A DNA stretch of 64,000 bases, from contig NZ_KQ034046.1 of NCBI RefSeq assembly GCF_000970855.1, forward strand, positions 1 to 64,000. The letters are read 5' to 3'. The translations under genes were made by a program, and so were the position numbers. This stretch comes from Lactobacillus helsingborgensis. GTDB taxonomy: Bacteria; Bacillota; Bacilli; Lactobacillales; Lactobacillaceae. The stretch's first letter is position 1; every line of letters starts with the position of its first letter. Shown here piece by piece: positions 48,359 to 58,144 of this stretch. A model generated the notes under the pieces. That model searched no databases and was not told where the DNA came from. It worked only from the letters and a program-made list of their open reading frames with translations.

Positions 48359-49882
48359 ATGAAAGACATTGTACTTGATTTTGAGAAGAAAAGTTTTACT
48401 GCTATTCCGGAATATTATTGTTGTGAATACCCTAAACCCGCTGCAGGATGGCACGAGCAGGTTTATTATCCCAGATCTATTCAAATTACTAATAATTATC
48501 CCGTAAAGACTGATTTAGAGGGCTTGAAAATGACCAATAAATCGTGGGATGAAATTGGCGCAGCGCTAAACGATGATGTCAAAACCTGCCCGCATTACAC
48601 TTACGCTGAAACAGTACATTTGGTGCTTAAAGTTGCTAATGCCAACTATCAGCTTTTCTTAACTGTGGCAAATTACGAAGAAGTTGATCAGAAAGTAGAT
48701 ATTGTTATCAATAAAATTAACGAAAAAACCATATTAGTTCCAGCTGCAGGGCTGGTAAGGGTGAAGTTGGAAATTGCATTGTCACAGACCACTTTTGATT
48801 TATCCTTGATTACTCATAATCGCCCTGATAATGCGCAAAAAGCGCATCCAGCAACAGTTTATTTGAATTACTTAAAGCTAGAGCAACAGGCGTTAAAGCC
48901 AACAAGCACCAAAATAGGTATTTATATTGCCTCTGACTCTACTGCGCAAACGTATTCTTTAACAGAATATCCGCAATCAGGCTGGGGAGCAGAACTGTAT
49001 CACCAATTAAAGGGAAAGACGGTAAAAATAAAGCCGTCATCTTTTTATCCGCAAGCGACAATTTATGAATGGGAAAATGCTTTTGTCGATAATCGCTCAA
49101 TGGGAGCAAGGTCCTCCAAGTCATTTATCTTAGAGGCAAGACTTGAGGCAATTTTAAAAGATATTGCCCCGGGGAATTATTTACTAATTCAATTCGGTGA
49201 TAACGATGCCACGTCGTATCGTCCTAACCGCTATGTTGCGCCGAAAAAATTCGCTGAATATTTGGAGCAATACATAGATAGTGCATTGGCAAGAAAAGCA
49301 ATTCCAATTTTAGTCTCCCCGCCAGCGCAATTTAAATATAATAACCAAACAAAGCGTTTTAGTATCTGCTTTGATAATTACCGCAAAGTTATGTTGCAAG
49401 TTAGTCACCAAAAAAATATTCCGCTGATTGATTTGGGCAAAGAGTCAACCGCGTTATTGAATTATTTAGGCTGGGATGCAGCACACATGCTTTATTTACA
49501 AACAAGTAAAGCAGATTATCCCAACCTTAGTGAAGATAAGCATGATATAACTCATTTTTGTTCTTTTGGTGCTTTCGCCTTGGCTAAAATTATTGCTCAG
49601 CATTTAAGCAGTATTATCGGTGCAGAATACTTTGAGTTAAAAGAGTTTAAGCAAGATTTAAGACCAATTATTGACCAGCGCATTGGTATGATTCATTTAT
49701 CCTGGCCAGAAGTTAAGGGTGCAGAATTTTATGTCATAAAAGAATGCGGCCAAGAAAGGCATTATCTTGCTACTACGTTTAAAACTAGTATTTACGTCAA
49801 AGATAACAGACAAAAGCAACTGGCAATAATTCCCTACCATGGCAACCAACCATTGGCAAAAGAGTTAATAATTGAAGTCTAG
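48359..49882 (+). CDS. SGNH hydrolase, probable rhamnogalacturonan acetylesterase
   Basis: About 507 residues. A beta-rich N-terminal part (1-175) precedes an SGNH/GDSL domain: block I IASDSTAQTY (nucleophile Ser194), block III QFGDND, and block V HDITHF containing the catalytic Asp/His, the pattern of rhamnogalacturonan acetylesterases (CE12). A C-terminal fibronectin-like segment (about 435-507) follows. No signal peptide. GTG codons at 48350 and 48353 are alternative starts overlapping the preceding stop. It would remove acetyl groups that block the lyase. Confidence 0.78.
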   Translation: MKDIVLDFEKKSFTAIPEYYCCEYPKPAAGWHEQVYYPRSIQITNNYPVKTDLEGLKMTNKSWDEIGAALNDDVKTCPHYTYAETVHLVLKVANANYQLFLTVANYEEVDQKVDIVINKINEKTILVPAAGLVRVKLEIALSQTTFDLSLITHNRPDNAQKAHPATVYLNYLKLEQQALKPTSTKIGIYIASDSTAQTYSLTEYPQSGWGAELYHQLKGKTVKIKPSSFYPQATIYEWENAFVDNRSMGARSSKSFILEARLEAILKDIAPGNYLLIQFGDNDATSYRPNRYVAPKKFAEYLEQYIDSALARKAIPILVSPPAQFKYNNQTKRFSICFDNYRKVMLQVSHQKNIPLIDLGKESTALLNYLGWDAAHMLYLQTSKADYPNLSEDKHDITHFCSFGAFALAKIIAQHLSSIIGAEYFELKEFKQDLRPIIDQRIGMIHLSWPEVKGAEFYVIKECGQERHYLATTFKTSIYVKDNRQKQLAIIPYHGNQPLAKELIIEV

Positions 49883-49909
49883 AAAGGTTAAAAAAGTTAT
49901 TGATTAATT

Positions 49910-50854
49910 ATGCATACTGAGCAGGAATTGGGGTCAGATTACAAAGTTTTTTCCCAAAAAACAATTATCGTTACCCTGATTGTCATTTTAATATTATTTG
50001 TTATTGGTACTGTTTGGGATCAACCACTTTCTCAGTTACTGGGAAACCAGAATGAATGGTGGGCAGCTATTATCCAAGATATGGGTGCTTTTCCCAATGT
50101 AGTGCTGTGTTTTTTAGGAGCAGAAGTCATTTTCCAAAAAGGGACCAGGCTGCAAAATCGTCTGTTGAAATATATGACGCTGCTTTTTAGTTTTATGTTT
50201 GGTTTAACCAAAACCTGGGATTTTTTTATCGAAGCCAGAAGTCAAATGGGACAAGCATTTGCTAATGCTGCTAAAAACTTGCCGGTAGGTGCTGGCAATG
50301 ACTATTCATTTATAGTTACTAATAAAGAGCTCTATTTTGTTGTGCTATATATCATTGCTTTTTATCTCATTCATAAAGCCGTGCAGCTGGCTTGGCTCCA
50401 AAAAGTCAGTGACCGTGATCTTGCAAGACTAGTAATCGTTGGATTAGCTGGAATTGTAATCGATACGGCAACAGGAGAAATACTTAATCAAATTAAAAAT
50501 ATTGTCAGCAGACCGCGTCCATTTATGAATTTGACTAAAAACGAACCGTTTAAATCATGGTTTATGGTCAACGGCATGTTAGGTTCTGATGATTTTGCAT
50601 CTTTTCCATCGGGTCATACCAGGTGCTTTAGTATGGCACTTTATTTTTCGCTGTTTGTTAATACCAATAACGCAAAATGGGAAAAAATTTGGAAATATAT
50701 TGGTTTTACCTATTTAATTATCGGTGGTTTTTCCAGAATGGTCATGGAAAAACATTATCTTTCTGATGTAGCAATGGCTGCCTTTATTGGTTTTTTAGGC
50801 ATTACTGTTTTGGTAAAACTACTCCATTTAGAAGAAAATAAATTTGATTTTTAA
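49910..50854 (+). CDS. PAP2-family membrane phosphatase
   Basis: 314 residues, about six spans, with all three phosphatidic-acid-phosphatase type 2 motifs: KNIVSRPRPF, FPSGHTR and SRMVMEKHYLSDV. Such enzymes dephosphorylate lipid or isoprenoid phosphates at the membrane. It is 27 bases after the esterase gene and 18 before the GH51 gene, so it is part of this operon; a phosphatase among polysaccharide genes is unexpected, and its role here is unknown. Confidence 0.85.
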   Translation: MHTEQELGSDYKVFSQKTIIVTLIVILILFVIGTVWDQPLSQLLGNQNEWWAAIIQDMGAFPNVVLCFLGAEVIFQKGTRLQNRLLKYMTLLFSFMFGLTKTWDFFIEARSQMGQAFANAAKNLPVGAGNDYSFIVTNKELYFVVLYIIAFYLIHKAVQLAWLQKVSDRDLARLVIVGLAGIVIDTATGEILNQIKNIVSRPRPFMNLTKNEPFKSWFMVNGMLGSDDFASFPSGHTRCFSMALYFSLFVNTNNAKWEKIWKYIGFTYLIIGGFSRMVMEKHYLSDVAMAAFIGFLGITVLVKLLHLEENKFDF

Positions 50855-50872
50855 ACTGATGAGGGAGAAAAG

Positions 50873-52393
50873 ATGTTGGAAGCTAGTTCGAAGATTGATG
50901 ATAACGCGATTGTAGGCAAAGTTGAGCCAAGAGTGTTTGGTACTTTGATAGAACAGCTTGGTAGAGGTGTCTACGGCGGACTTTATGATCCAGATTCAGA
51001 ATATGCTGATGAAGAAGGCTTTAGGACAGATGTTATAGAGCTGGTAAAAGAACTGGGGATAACGACTGTTAGGTGGCCGGGAGGAAATTTTGTTTCTGGC
51101 TATAAGTGGGAAGATGGCGTAGGACCAAAGGATAAGCGCCCACGACGACTAGATTTAGCTTGGCATTCTACAGAAACTAATCAATTTGGCTTGCATGAAA
51201 TGGAAAGATGGCTACAAAAGGCAGGCAATTTAGAACTTATGGCCGCGTTAAATATGGGTACGCGCGGTTTACAAAGTGCACTCGACTTTTTAGAGTATGC
51301 CAATATTCCCAGCGGTACTGCTTTAGCAGACCAGAGAATAAAAAATGGTGCCCAAAAGCCCTTTAATATTCGTTTATTTTGTTTAGGAAATGAGATGGAC
51401 GGTAAGTGGCAGCTCGGTCATTTGGATCAAGTTGAATATGCCAAAAAAGTGGCAAGAGTGGCTGCAGGTATGAGACAAATGGACCCTCATTTGGAACTTA
51501 TCGGTTGTGGTTCTTCTAATCACGGGATGGCAACCTTTGGTGAATGGGAAGAAACTTTATTGCAATATGCTTATGATGAGATTGATTTTGTTTCCTGTCA
51601 TGCCTATTACCACGCTGATCCCGGTAAATTAGCTACTTTTTTGGGTTCAGCTGTTGATATGGATCGTTTTATTGATGAGGTCGTTTCTTGTATTGACGCC
51701 AGCAAAGCTAAGTTAAGGTCGAATCATCAAGTTAATATTTCTTTTGATGAATGGAATGTATGGTATCAAGGATCAGAGCCAAGCAAAGTTCCAGAAGGTC
51801 TAAATAATTGGCCGGTTGCACCACATTTACTGGAAGATATTTATACAGTAACTGATGCAGTTGTAGTAGGAGATTTTTTAATCACTTTGTTGAAACATGC
51901 TGATTGGGTAAAAGCCGCATCCATTGCCCAACTGGTTAATGTGATTGGACCCATTATGGCGCCAGCTCATGCTCCTGCTTACCACCAAACCACCTTCTAT
52001 CCGTTTTCTGAAACAGCTTCTTTGACCAAAAACGGACGGGTGCTAACAGAAGTGTCTACTTTTCCTAAACTCGAGAATGAAAAATATGGCACGATAGACG
52101 TCATTGACTCAGTGAGTGTCTATTGCGCGAATAATTCCTTAGCTATCTTTATCGTCAATCGCTCAACAGATGAAGATATTAATTATAAAATAGCTTTACC
52201 GGCTGATCATAAATATTCGGAGATTGTTAAGGCGCAAACACTGCATGATGACAATTTTTACGCGCAAAATACTGCTGAAAATAATAGTCGCGTCATTTTG
52301 AATGATAATGATAGTATTAAGCTAGATTTGCAACAAAAAAAGTTGGAAATTAATTTACCTAGAAATTCATGGACAGTTATCAATATTAAATGA
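50873..52393 (+). CDS. Alpha-L-arabinofuranosidase, GH51
   Basis: Releases terminal L-arabinofuranose from arabinan, arabinogalactan or arabinoxylan oligosaccharides. The 506-residue product has the GH51 TIM barrel and C-terminal beta-sandwich, with acid/base Glu174 (CLGNEMDG) and nucleophile Glu293 (SFDEWNVWY). Length and the opening (DNAIVGKVEPRVFGTLIEQL) are typical of intracellular enzymes. GAGGGAG precedes ATG. In this operon it would strip arabinose from imported rhamnogalacturonan side chains. Confidence 0.95.
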   Translation: MLEASSKIDDNAIVGKVEPRVFGTLIEQLGRGVYGGLYDPDSEYADEEGFRTDVIELVKELGITTVRWPGGNFVSGYKWEDGVGPKDKRPRRLDLAWHSTETNQFGLHEMERWLQKAGNLELMAALNMGTRGLQSALDFLEYANIPSGTALADQRIKNGAQKPFNIRLFCLGNEMDGKWQLGHLDQVEYAKKVARVAAGMRQMDPHLELIGCGSSNHGMATFGEWEETLLQYAYDEIDFVSCHAYYHADPGKLATFLGSAVDMDRFIDEVVSCIDASKAKLRSNHQVNISFDEWNVWYQGSEPSKVPEGLNNWPVAPHLLEDIYTVTDAVVVGDFLITLLKHADWVKAASIAQLVNVIGPIMAPAHAPAYHQTTFYPFSETASLTKNGRVLTEVSTFPKLENEKYGTIDVIDSVSVYCANNSLAIFIVNRSTDEDINYKIALPADHKYSEIVKAQTLHDDNFYAQNTAENNSRVILNDNDSIKLDLQQKKLEINLPRNSWTVINIK

Positions 52394-52433
52394 TTTAATT
52401 TTAACTATCTAGATAGTAAAGGAGGTAGTTTAA

Positions 52434-53462
52434 ATGAAAACCTTAGTACAGAAATATGACAGAATGAATGGCAAGGACCTTTGTGAAATAACTTTGATTA
52501 ATGAGCACGATGTTAGAGCTACAGTTCTTAATTATGGTGCCACTTTAGAAAAGTTGGAAATTCCTACAGGCAATAATAAATGGGAAAACATTATTATGTC
52601 TCTTGCAACTCCCAAAGATTACGCTACAGAGAGAAATTTCTTAGGTGGGACAGTTGGCAGAGTTGCAGGTCGCATTAAGGATGGTAAATGGCAACACGGA
52701 AACCAAATTACCCAATTTAAATTAAATGACGGACAGAATTCACTTCATGGTGGTGGAGAAGTAGGTTTTGATAACAAACCATGGGATTTTAAAGTAACTA
52801 GTGATAAAGATACGGCTAGTGTACAGTTAATTCTATTTGATCCTGATGGAGAAAATAATTATCCGGGAAACATGAAGATTATTGCTACTTACCAGTTAGA
52901 TAATGATAATAATCTGAATTATAATATCACTGCTTTTACGGATAAAACGACTTTGTTTAACCCTACCAACCACACATTTTTCAGGTTGGATGGTCCACAG
53001 AGTAATGTTGAAGATTTAAATTTACAGCTTAACGCTGATTATTATGTACCAGTTGATGATGCAACTATGCCTATTACGGGAATGGCAAAGGTAGCTGACA
53101 CTGTGTTTGATTTCCGCAAGCCTAAGAGATTAGGTGCTATCATAAATTCTACAGCAGAACCACAAATTAAAAATCGTAATGGGTTAGATCATCCCTTCAT
53201 TCTTAATGGTTATAAGCCAGCAGCTGTCTTGTCTTCTACCAAAACGAACAGGAAGTTAATCATGTCTACGGATGCACAAGCGGTGGTCGTTTTTAGCGCG
53301 AATACTTTTAACCATCAGGGTGCCGCTAAAAATATCGGCAGGCATGATGGTATAACGTTGGAGGCACAAACCGCTCCTGAAAGTGGCTATAGCTTATCTT
53401 CCTTTACATTAGTTCCCGGCGAGAGATTTTCCAGAACTATTAATTGGCAAGTAGTTTACTAA
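52434..53462 (+). CDS. galM: Aldose 1-epimerase
   Basis: Interconverts alpha and beta anomers of galactose or other aldoses. The 342-residue product has the galactose mutarotase fold with catalytic His in NPTNHTFFRLDG, Glu in GITLEAQTAP, and Asp in NGLDHPF. AAAGGAGG precedes the ATG. Last gene of the cluster; it supports use of galactose or arabinose freed by LacZ and GH51. Confidence 0.95.
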   Translation: MKTLVQKYDRMNGKDLCEITLINEHDVRATVLNYGATLEKLEIPTGNNKWENIIMSLATPKDYATERNFLGGTVGRVAGRIKDGKWQHGNQITQFKLNDGQNSLHGGGEVGFDNKPWDFKVTSDKDTASVQLILFDPDGENNYPGNMKIIATYQLDNDNNLNYNITAFTDKTTLFNPTNHTFFRLDGPQSNVEDLNLQLNADYYVPVDDATMPITGMAKVADTVFDFRKPKRLGAIINSTAEPQIKNRNGLDHPFILNGYKPAAVLSSTKTNRKLIMSTDAQAVVVFSANTFNHQGAAKNIGRHDGITLEAQTAPESGYSLSSFTLVPGERFSRTINWQVVY

Positions 53463-53466
53463 GTAA

Positions 53467-53498
53467 AAAAAACAAGTTCAATTCTGAACTTGTTTTTT
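53467..53498. terminator. Terminator after galM
   Basis: AAAACAAGTTCA-ATTC-TGAACTTGTTTT, a perfect 14-bp stem with A and T runs on both sides, active on either strand. Confidence 0.9.
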
Positions 53499-53778
53499 AT
53501 TCTGCTGGCTGTTTTCTTTTAAACCATTTGATTGCAGCAACTGTTATGGTGATTAACACACCAATAATTACCAGCAAGAAATTAGACTTTTTGTTTTCCC
53601 CTGTTTGTGCTAATTGCTTAGCATGATTTTTGGTGCCGTGTATATTTTGCTTTTTAGTAATAATGTGCCTATTTACATTAAATTGATGACTTTTTTGATT
53701 GGTGTTGGTTTGTTTAGCGGCCGCTAAATGCAGTTTGGCGGCTGCTTTTTGGTGTTGGGTTTTTATAAAAGAGTGCTT
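53497..53778 (-). pseudogene. C-terminal remnant of a sortase-anchored surface protein
   Basis: On the minus strand an open frame bounded by TAA at 53779-53781 ends with LAQTGENKKSNFLLVIIGVL, a membrane span and FKRKQPAE: the shape of an LPXTG sorting signal with Ala for Pro. Before it lies an Ala/Lys/His/Asn-rich stretch. There is no start codon or N-terminal domain, so only the anchor end of a former surface protein remains. Confidence 0.7.
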
Positions 53779-53915
53779 TTAAACGCGCTCTGGTGATAGT
53801 GTAATAAAAATTATTATGCTATACATGTAATTAAGCTGATAAAAATATGATAAGATTATTATTAATAACTTTTTACAGTCACTGGTTAATTTCATAAAGT
53901 CAGGCGGTGCTTTTT

Positions 53916-55034
53916 ATGAAAAGAACATATTTTAAAGCTAATTTTAATATTGCACGGAAATCCAGGAAAAACATATTGCTAATGGTGGCACTAGTTTTAT
54001 TTATGGTTCTCTTTGTCCTAGTGGTTGAAACTCAAAATCTGGGAGATAATTACCGACAGTGGCAGTCATACCATGATTCACTTGAGATTAATATTAGCTA
54101 TTTTGATAGTAATTCATTACATAAAAAAGAATATAAAGAGACATATTACAATCTAAATAATCAAGAAGCCTGTATTGCCGGTTTACAAAATGGAGAGGTT
54201 TTTAGTGCGCCGCAAACCTATTTAGAGAATTCAATCGACTTATTTCAAACCATGCTAAAGGGTTACCGTAATAATTATTTGGGAGCCAGCACTTTAAATG
54301 TGCCACCAAAGTATCAATTACATCAAAGGCTGGTGACTTACAAATACCTTTACCGCCACCACATACCAGCAGCGATGAATTCTAAGTCATCTGTAACATA
54401 TTTGATTTATATTTTAAATTTTGTAGCTGTTTTTATTTTCTTTTATGTTTTGCTGATATCTAGTGATGTATGGATGATCAAACTAGACCATGATACGATT
54501 TTACGCAATATTCCGTATCGTGTAGAAGACGAAGTGAAAGGCAAAATCCTGATTAATCTGGTTTTAGTCTTGATTCCCGTACTTATCGGCTTAATTGGGG
54601 CATATCTTTTCGCGGGTTTTCGCAACGGTTTTAGGAGTTTAAATTACCCGAATGTTTTTTATTTCAATAAAATTAGAGCAATCCCTGTATGGCTGGATTG
54701 TGTCTACTTTTTACTTTATACGGCAGTATTAGTCATTTTTGTTACCAGTTTAACGTTATTTTTAAATCAATTAACCAAGAACGTATACTTAAGCATATTT
54801 ATTGGGATTGCGCTATATGTTTTATCCTATGCGTCTAATCAGCTCTCTAAGTTTATTGTCTGGCTGCCATCCGAGTACCTTAATGTTAACAATGTTCTTA
54901 ATGGTACTGTAGCAAGCAAAACGGGCTTTGCCGGTTTAAATTTGGTAACGGGAGCTGTTATTTTATTAATCTGGTCTTTGATATCAGTTGCAGGGTTTAG
55001 ATATTTAATCAATAAGGGAGGAACACTGAGATGA
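53916..55034 (+). CDS. ABC-2-type transporter membrane subunit
   Basis: 372 residues: one N-terminal span (about 15-32), an extracellular domain (about 33-165), then five to six spans. This one-plus-five pattern with a large outer loop fits ABC-2-like permeases of antimicrobial-peptide or immunity transporters. ATG 53916 follows AGGCGG at 8 bases; an upstream GTG at 53907 is less likely. It overlaps the next gene by ATGA. Confidence 0.8.
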   Translation: MKRTYFKANFNIARKSRKNILLMVALVLFMVLFVLVVETQNLGDNYRQWQSYHDSLEINISYFDSNSLHKKEYKETYYNLNNQEACIAGLQNGEVFSAPQTYLENSIDLFQTMLKGYRNNYLGASTLNVPPKYQLHQRLVTYKYLYRHHIPAAMNSKSSVTYLIYILNFVAVFIFFYVLLISSDVWMIKLDHDTILRNIPYRVEDEVKGKILINLVLVLIPVLIGLIGAYLFAGFRNGFRSLNYPNVFYFNKIRAIPVWLDCVYFLLYTAVLVIFVTSLTLFLNQLTKNVYLSIFIGIALYVLSYASNQLSKFIVWLPSEYLNVNNVLNGTVASKTGFAGLNLVTGAVILLIWSLISVAGFRYLINKGGTLR

Positions 55035-56293
55035 AATGGCGTTATTTTCTTTTTCAATTAAAGTCGTTCCTAGTTAATCCTAAAAATGTCGGTTTATTTA
55101 TTATCACTATAGTTTTGTCGCTTTATTTCGGCTTGGTTTCCGTGCCTAACCATACGGTAATTGAGCAAGTCAATCCTCGGCCAATTCGAAAAGAATATAT
55201 TGACAATAAAGCTTTTCTTAAAGTAGCACGCGGAGAGGTCGCACTTGCGCACAAGCCGGGATATCATTATTTTCCTAGTAAACGAGCAAATGATGCTGTA
55301 TACACTTATCCAAAAGTTTTAGCATACGACCGCAAATTGCTAGGTGCTTTAAAGAAAAATGATATGAACGCCTATGCCCGCTACGCTAGTATGCACTACA
55401 AGTATGTAGACGATTTAATTTTTGAAAAAAGTAATCGGGCTTTTTTATACCCAGCTGCATATAATAAAAATGAAAGTTATATATTGGAGGGACATTATGG
55501 CTATCAACGGACCCTTCACTTGTATAACGCACTTTTAGAGAGTAATAAATATAAAAAAACACCATTAAATAAAAATATTCTGGAAGAACGAACCGCTTTA
55601 CAAGTAATTCAAAATTCTCTTTCGGGATGGACGGTATTATTACTAGTGGTGATGGTATGTTTCTTTACTGCTGATATTGTGACTAATGACCGCAAATATT
55701 ACACTGTTTTAGAAAATATTCCTTTAACTAAGCGCACGATTTTATGGCTGAAGACCGGAGCCGTTGAGGTAGGAGTTTTGCTAAATTTCGTTGTAGCAGG
55801 CATAATTGCTCTTTTCTGCATTGCCCCCAAGTATGGCTTAGGCTCACTAAAGTTGAATACGGTTGATTATTTAGGACAAATAAACTTTAAATCTACTTTC
55901 AGAACAGAAACATTGGGTATGTATTATTTGCAGTTTATGATATTTGCCGTCATTATCACTTTTATTTTTATAAGGCTTACAATTTTGTTATCGATAGTTT
56001 TACGTAATGAATATGTTGCTGGAATACTTAGTAGTTTGTTTGCCATTAGTGCGAAAATGCTTTACTTTTCGCTAGGAATGGGTTTTGTTTATCCAGTTTT
56101 AGAAAAGCTGCCTATGACGTATTTCTCTATTGGCGATAGTACAACGGGGAATCTGGCATATTTAATGGATGTACCTGGCTGGGGTTTTACTGCGGGCATC
56201 AAACCGCTGCTTTACCTGGCACTTACAATTGAAATATTATTATTTTTGTTCACTCAAATTAGAAGTATACCTTTAGTTAGGCGTGGTGATTAA
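55031..56293 (+). CDS. ABC-2-type transporter membrane subunit
   Basis: 420 residues with the same pattern as its neighbour: one N-terminal span (about 17-36), an outer domain (about 40-205), then five or six spans. The start overlaps the previous stop (ATGA) and the end abuts the ATPase gene. The two permeases probably form a heterodimer powered by the ATPase at 56295. Confidence 0.82.
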   Translation: MKWRYFLFQLKSFLVNPKNVGLFIITIVLSLYFGLVSVPNHTVIEQVNPRPIRKEYIDNKAFLKVARGEVALAHKPGYHYFPSKRANDAVYTYPKVLAYDRKLLGALKKNDMNAYARYASMHYKYVDDLIFEKSNRAFLYPAAYNKNESYILEGHYGYQRTLHLYNALLESNKYKKTPLNKNILEERTALQVIQNSLSGWTVLLLVVMVCFFTADIVTNDRKYYTVLENIPLTKRTILWLKTGAVEVGVLLNFVVAGIIALFCIAPKYGLGSLKLNTVDYLGQINFKSTFRTETLGMYYLQFMIFAVIITFIFIRLTILLSIVLRNEYVAGILSSLFAISAKMLYFSLGMGFVYPVLEKLPMTYFSIGDSTTGNLAYLMDVPGWGFTAGIKPLLYLALTIEILLFLFTQIRSIPLVRRGD

Positions 56294-56294
56294 A

Positions 56295-57164
56295 ATGCTA
56301 AATTTAAAAGATGTTACATTAGCTTTTGGCAAAAATGTTGTTTTAGATGATATAAACTTGCAATTCAAACAGGGAGAAATAGTGGGTTTGGTTGCACCTA
56401 ACGGAACGGGTAAATCAACTTTAATTAATGTCATTTTGCACAATTTGACCCCGCAAAAAGGCTTCATTGAGTATGAAGGTACGCGTTATCAGACTCAAAA
56501 AGATACGATTAAATTGCACCAAGAAATTTGTTCCTTTCCTGAGCAAAACGACCTTTTTCCTTTCATGACGGGAAGGGACCATCTTAACTTGTACGCCGAT
56601 CTTTGGCATAATTCTGAAAAGCCCGTTGAGCAAATAATTACTGACTTGCAAATGGCAGACTATGTTGGCCACAAGGTTGAGACTTATTCATTAGGAATGA
56701 AGCAGCGGCTTTGTTTTGCGATGGTAGTAGCGGCTAACTCTCCTGTAATGCTTTTAGATGAAGTAATGAATGGGCTTGATCCTCAGAATGTAGCTTTAAT
56801 TTCGCACATGCTTCTTGATCTAAAGGGTGAGAATAAGTTGATCATTATGGCTTCACACCTTTTGTCCAACTTACAGGAGTATGCAGACAGGGTTTTGTTT
56901 ATGGGTCACGGTCAAATAATTGAAGATTTAGATAATAAAGAACAACATAATCGTTATTTGAAAATGCAGTCCAGTCCTAAAGCAGTAAAAATACTTTCCG
57001 GATATGATTTCGAAACTTTGCCCAATAACTTGATCTTGTTGCCTTTAGCAAAAATTGGGCAGGAAAAGCTAACGCAAATTTTAACGGAGTTAGTTGACGC
57101 TGATATTCAATATTCAGTTGAAAGAATTGATATCGAGGACTTATTTAACAAGTTCTATAATTAA
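56295..57164 (+). CDS. ABC transporter ATP-binding protein
   Basis: 289 residues with Walker A APNGTGKST, signature YSLGMKQRLCFAMV, Walker B PVMLLDEVMNGLDP and H-loop MASHLL. LGMKQR is typical of BcrA-like ATPases of ABC-2 transporters. A GTG at 56283 extends the frame by four residues; ATG 56295 follows the upstream stop directly. Together with 53916 and 55031 it forms one three-gene transporter operon. It ends two bases from the convergent regulator gene. Confidence 0.88.
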   Translation: MLNLKDVTLAFGKNVVLDDINLQFKQGEIVGLVAPNGTGKSTLINVILHNLTPQKGFIEYEGTRYQTQKDTIKLHQEICSFPEQNDLFPFMTGRDHLNLYADLWHNSEKPVEQIITDLQMADYVGHKVETYSLGMKQRLCFAMVVAANSPVMLLDEVMNGLDPQNVALISHMLLDLKGENKLIIMASHLLSNLQEYADRVLFMGHGQIIEDLDNKEQHNRYLKMQSSPKAVKILSGYDFETLPNNLILLPLAKIGQEKLTQILTELVDADIQYSVERIDIEDLFNKFYN

Positions 57165-57166
57165 AA

Positions 57167-58003
57167 TTATTTAACCTGGTTTAATATCTTTAAAAAATAA
57201 GTAGCCGTAGTCTGCATATTCATACTAGTTAAAAAGTGAATAATCGAAATAGCAGCCGTATCATTGGCGGTATTGTGAAATGTCAAAATGGCGTTTAGGA
57301 AATTGCGGCCAACGACTAGCAGCATTTCATTATCTGGCAAGTCAATCTGATTTATTCGTGTAAGTAGTTGGTCTGCAAGTTTAAATTGATTTCTGGTAAT
57401 TAAGCCAATGACTGCTTCAAAAAGTGCTGCTATACCGAAATGAAAGGTGTTTTCTCCCGCTTTTTTAATAAAGGAAATATTGCTGCTGATTTGAGCAGCG
57501 GTCTGATAGATAATTCTGGGACTAATAATAGGAATGATGTTGGCAAAGAGTGAGAGAAATTCATGCCCCCAAACCGTTACTTTGTTTAATTGGCAGTTTA
57601 ACTCATTTTGTTGGGCAATAGGAAAAATATTGTGCTGAGAACTTTTATAATACAAACTGCAGGCAATTGCTGCATAGTCCAAGTCAAAAGGATCTTGACT
57701 TAATTGATATTTGTTTAAAGCCGCTTGAGCCAGTTTTTCCAAATAGTCTTTGTCGTGGTTACTCCAAGACTCTTCTAAAATTTGGGCAATATGATCCTGT
57801 GGGTCGAGTTTAGCAAGTGCAATATATTTAGTTGCTGATAAATTAAGCTTTTCACACAGTTTGAGAACGCGGTTAAAATCCATGTGTCCTTGATTATTTT
57901 CCCAGCGGGAAAGCATTTGAATGGAACAAATGCCTGCGGCAGCTTCTTTAAGGGTAATATGCTGCATTTTTCTTAACTGTTTAAATTCATTCCCTGATTG
58001 CAT
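57167..58003 (-). CDS. Rgg-like transcriptional regulator
   Basis: 278 residues: an N-terminal XRE helix-turn-helix (FKQLRKMQHITLKEAAAG, SIQMLSRWENNQGHMDF) and a long all-helical C-terminal region (80-278) of TPR type, the Rgg/MutR layout. Rgg proteins often respond to small peptides. It is divergent from the ABC exporter at 58145 with a 16-bp palindrome between, and is the likely regulator of that exporter and perhaps of the convergent ABC-2 operon. No SHP-type peptide gene is obvious nearby. Confidence 0.82.
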   Translation of the reverse strand: MQSGNEFKQLRKMQHITLKEAAAGICSIQMLSRWENNQGHMDFNRVLKLCEKLNLSATKYIALAKLDPQDHIAQILEESWSNHDKDYLEKLAQAALNKYQLSQDPFDLDYAAIACSLYYKSSQHNIFPIAQQNELNCQLNKVTVWGHEFLSLFANIIPIISPRIIYQTAAQISSNISFIKKAGENTFHFGIAALFEAVIGLITRNQFKLADQLLTRINQIDLPDNEMLLVVGRNFLNAILTFHNTANDTAAISIIHFLTSMNMQTTATYFLKILNQVK

Positions 58004-58040
58004 GATGTTTTTGTCCTTTTAAAGATATTATGGCACTTTT

Positions 58041-58056
58041 TTCTCATATATGAGAA
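58041..58056. promoter_or_regulatory. Perfect 16-bp palindrome between Rgg-like gene and exporter
   Basis: TTCTCATATATGAGAA is self-complementary and lies 38 bases before the regulator start and 89 before the exporter start. A good candidate operator for the Rgg-like protein. Confidence 0.55.
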
Positions 58057-58144
58057 GTAAAAAAATCTCAAAAATAATTCATGCTTTAATATGCTTAATT
58101 TAAAACATTACAATCGTTTTTAATAGTAAAAAAGGAGTAACAAA

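Noticed and set aside
53444-53626. Plus-strand ORF of 60 codons after galM
   Set aside because: It crosses the galM terminator and is antisense to the sortase-signal fragment.
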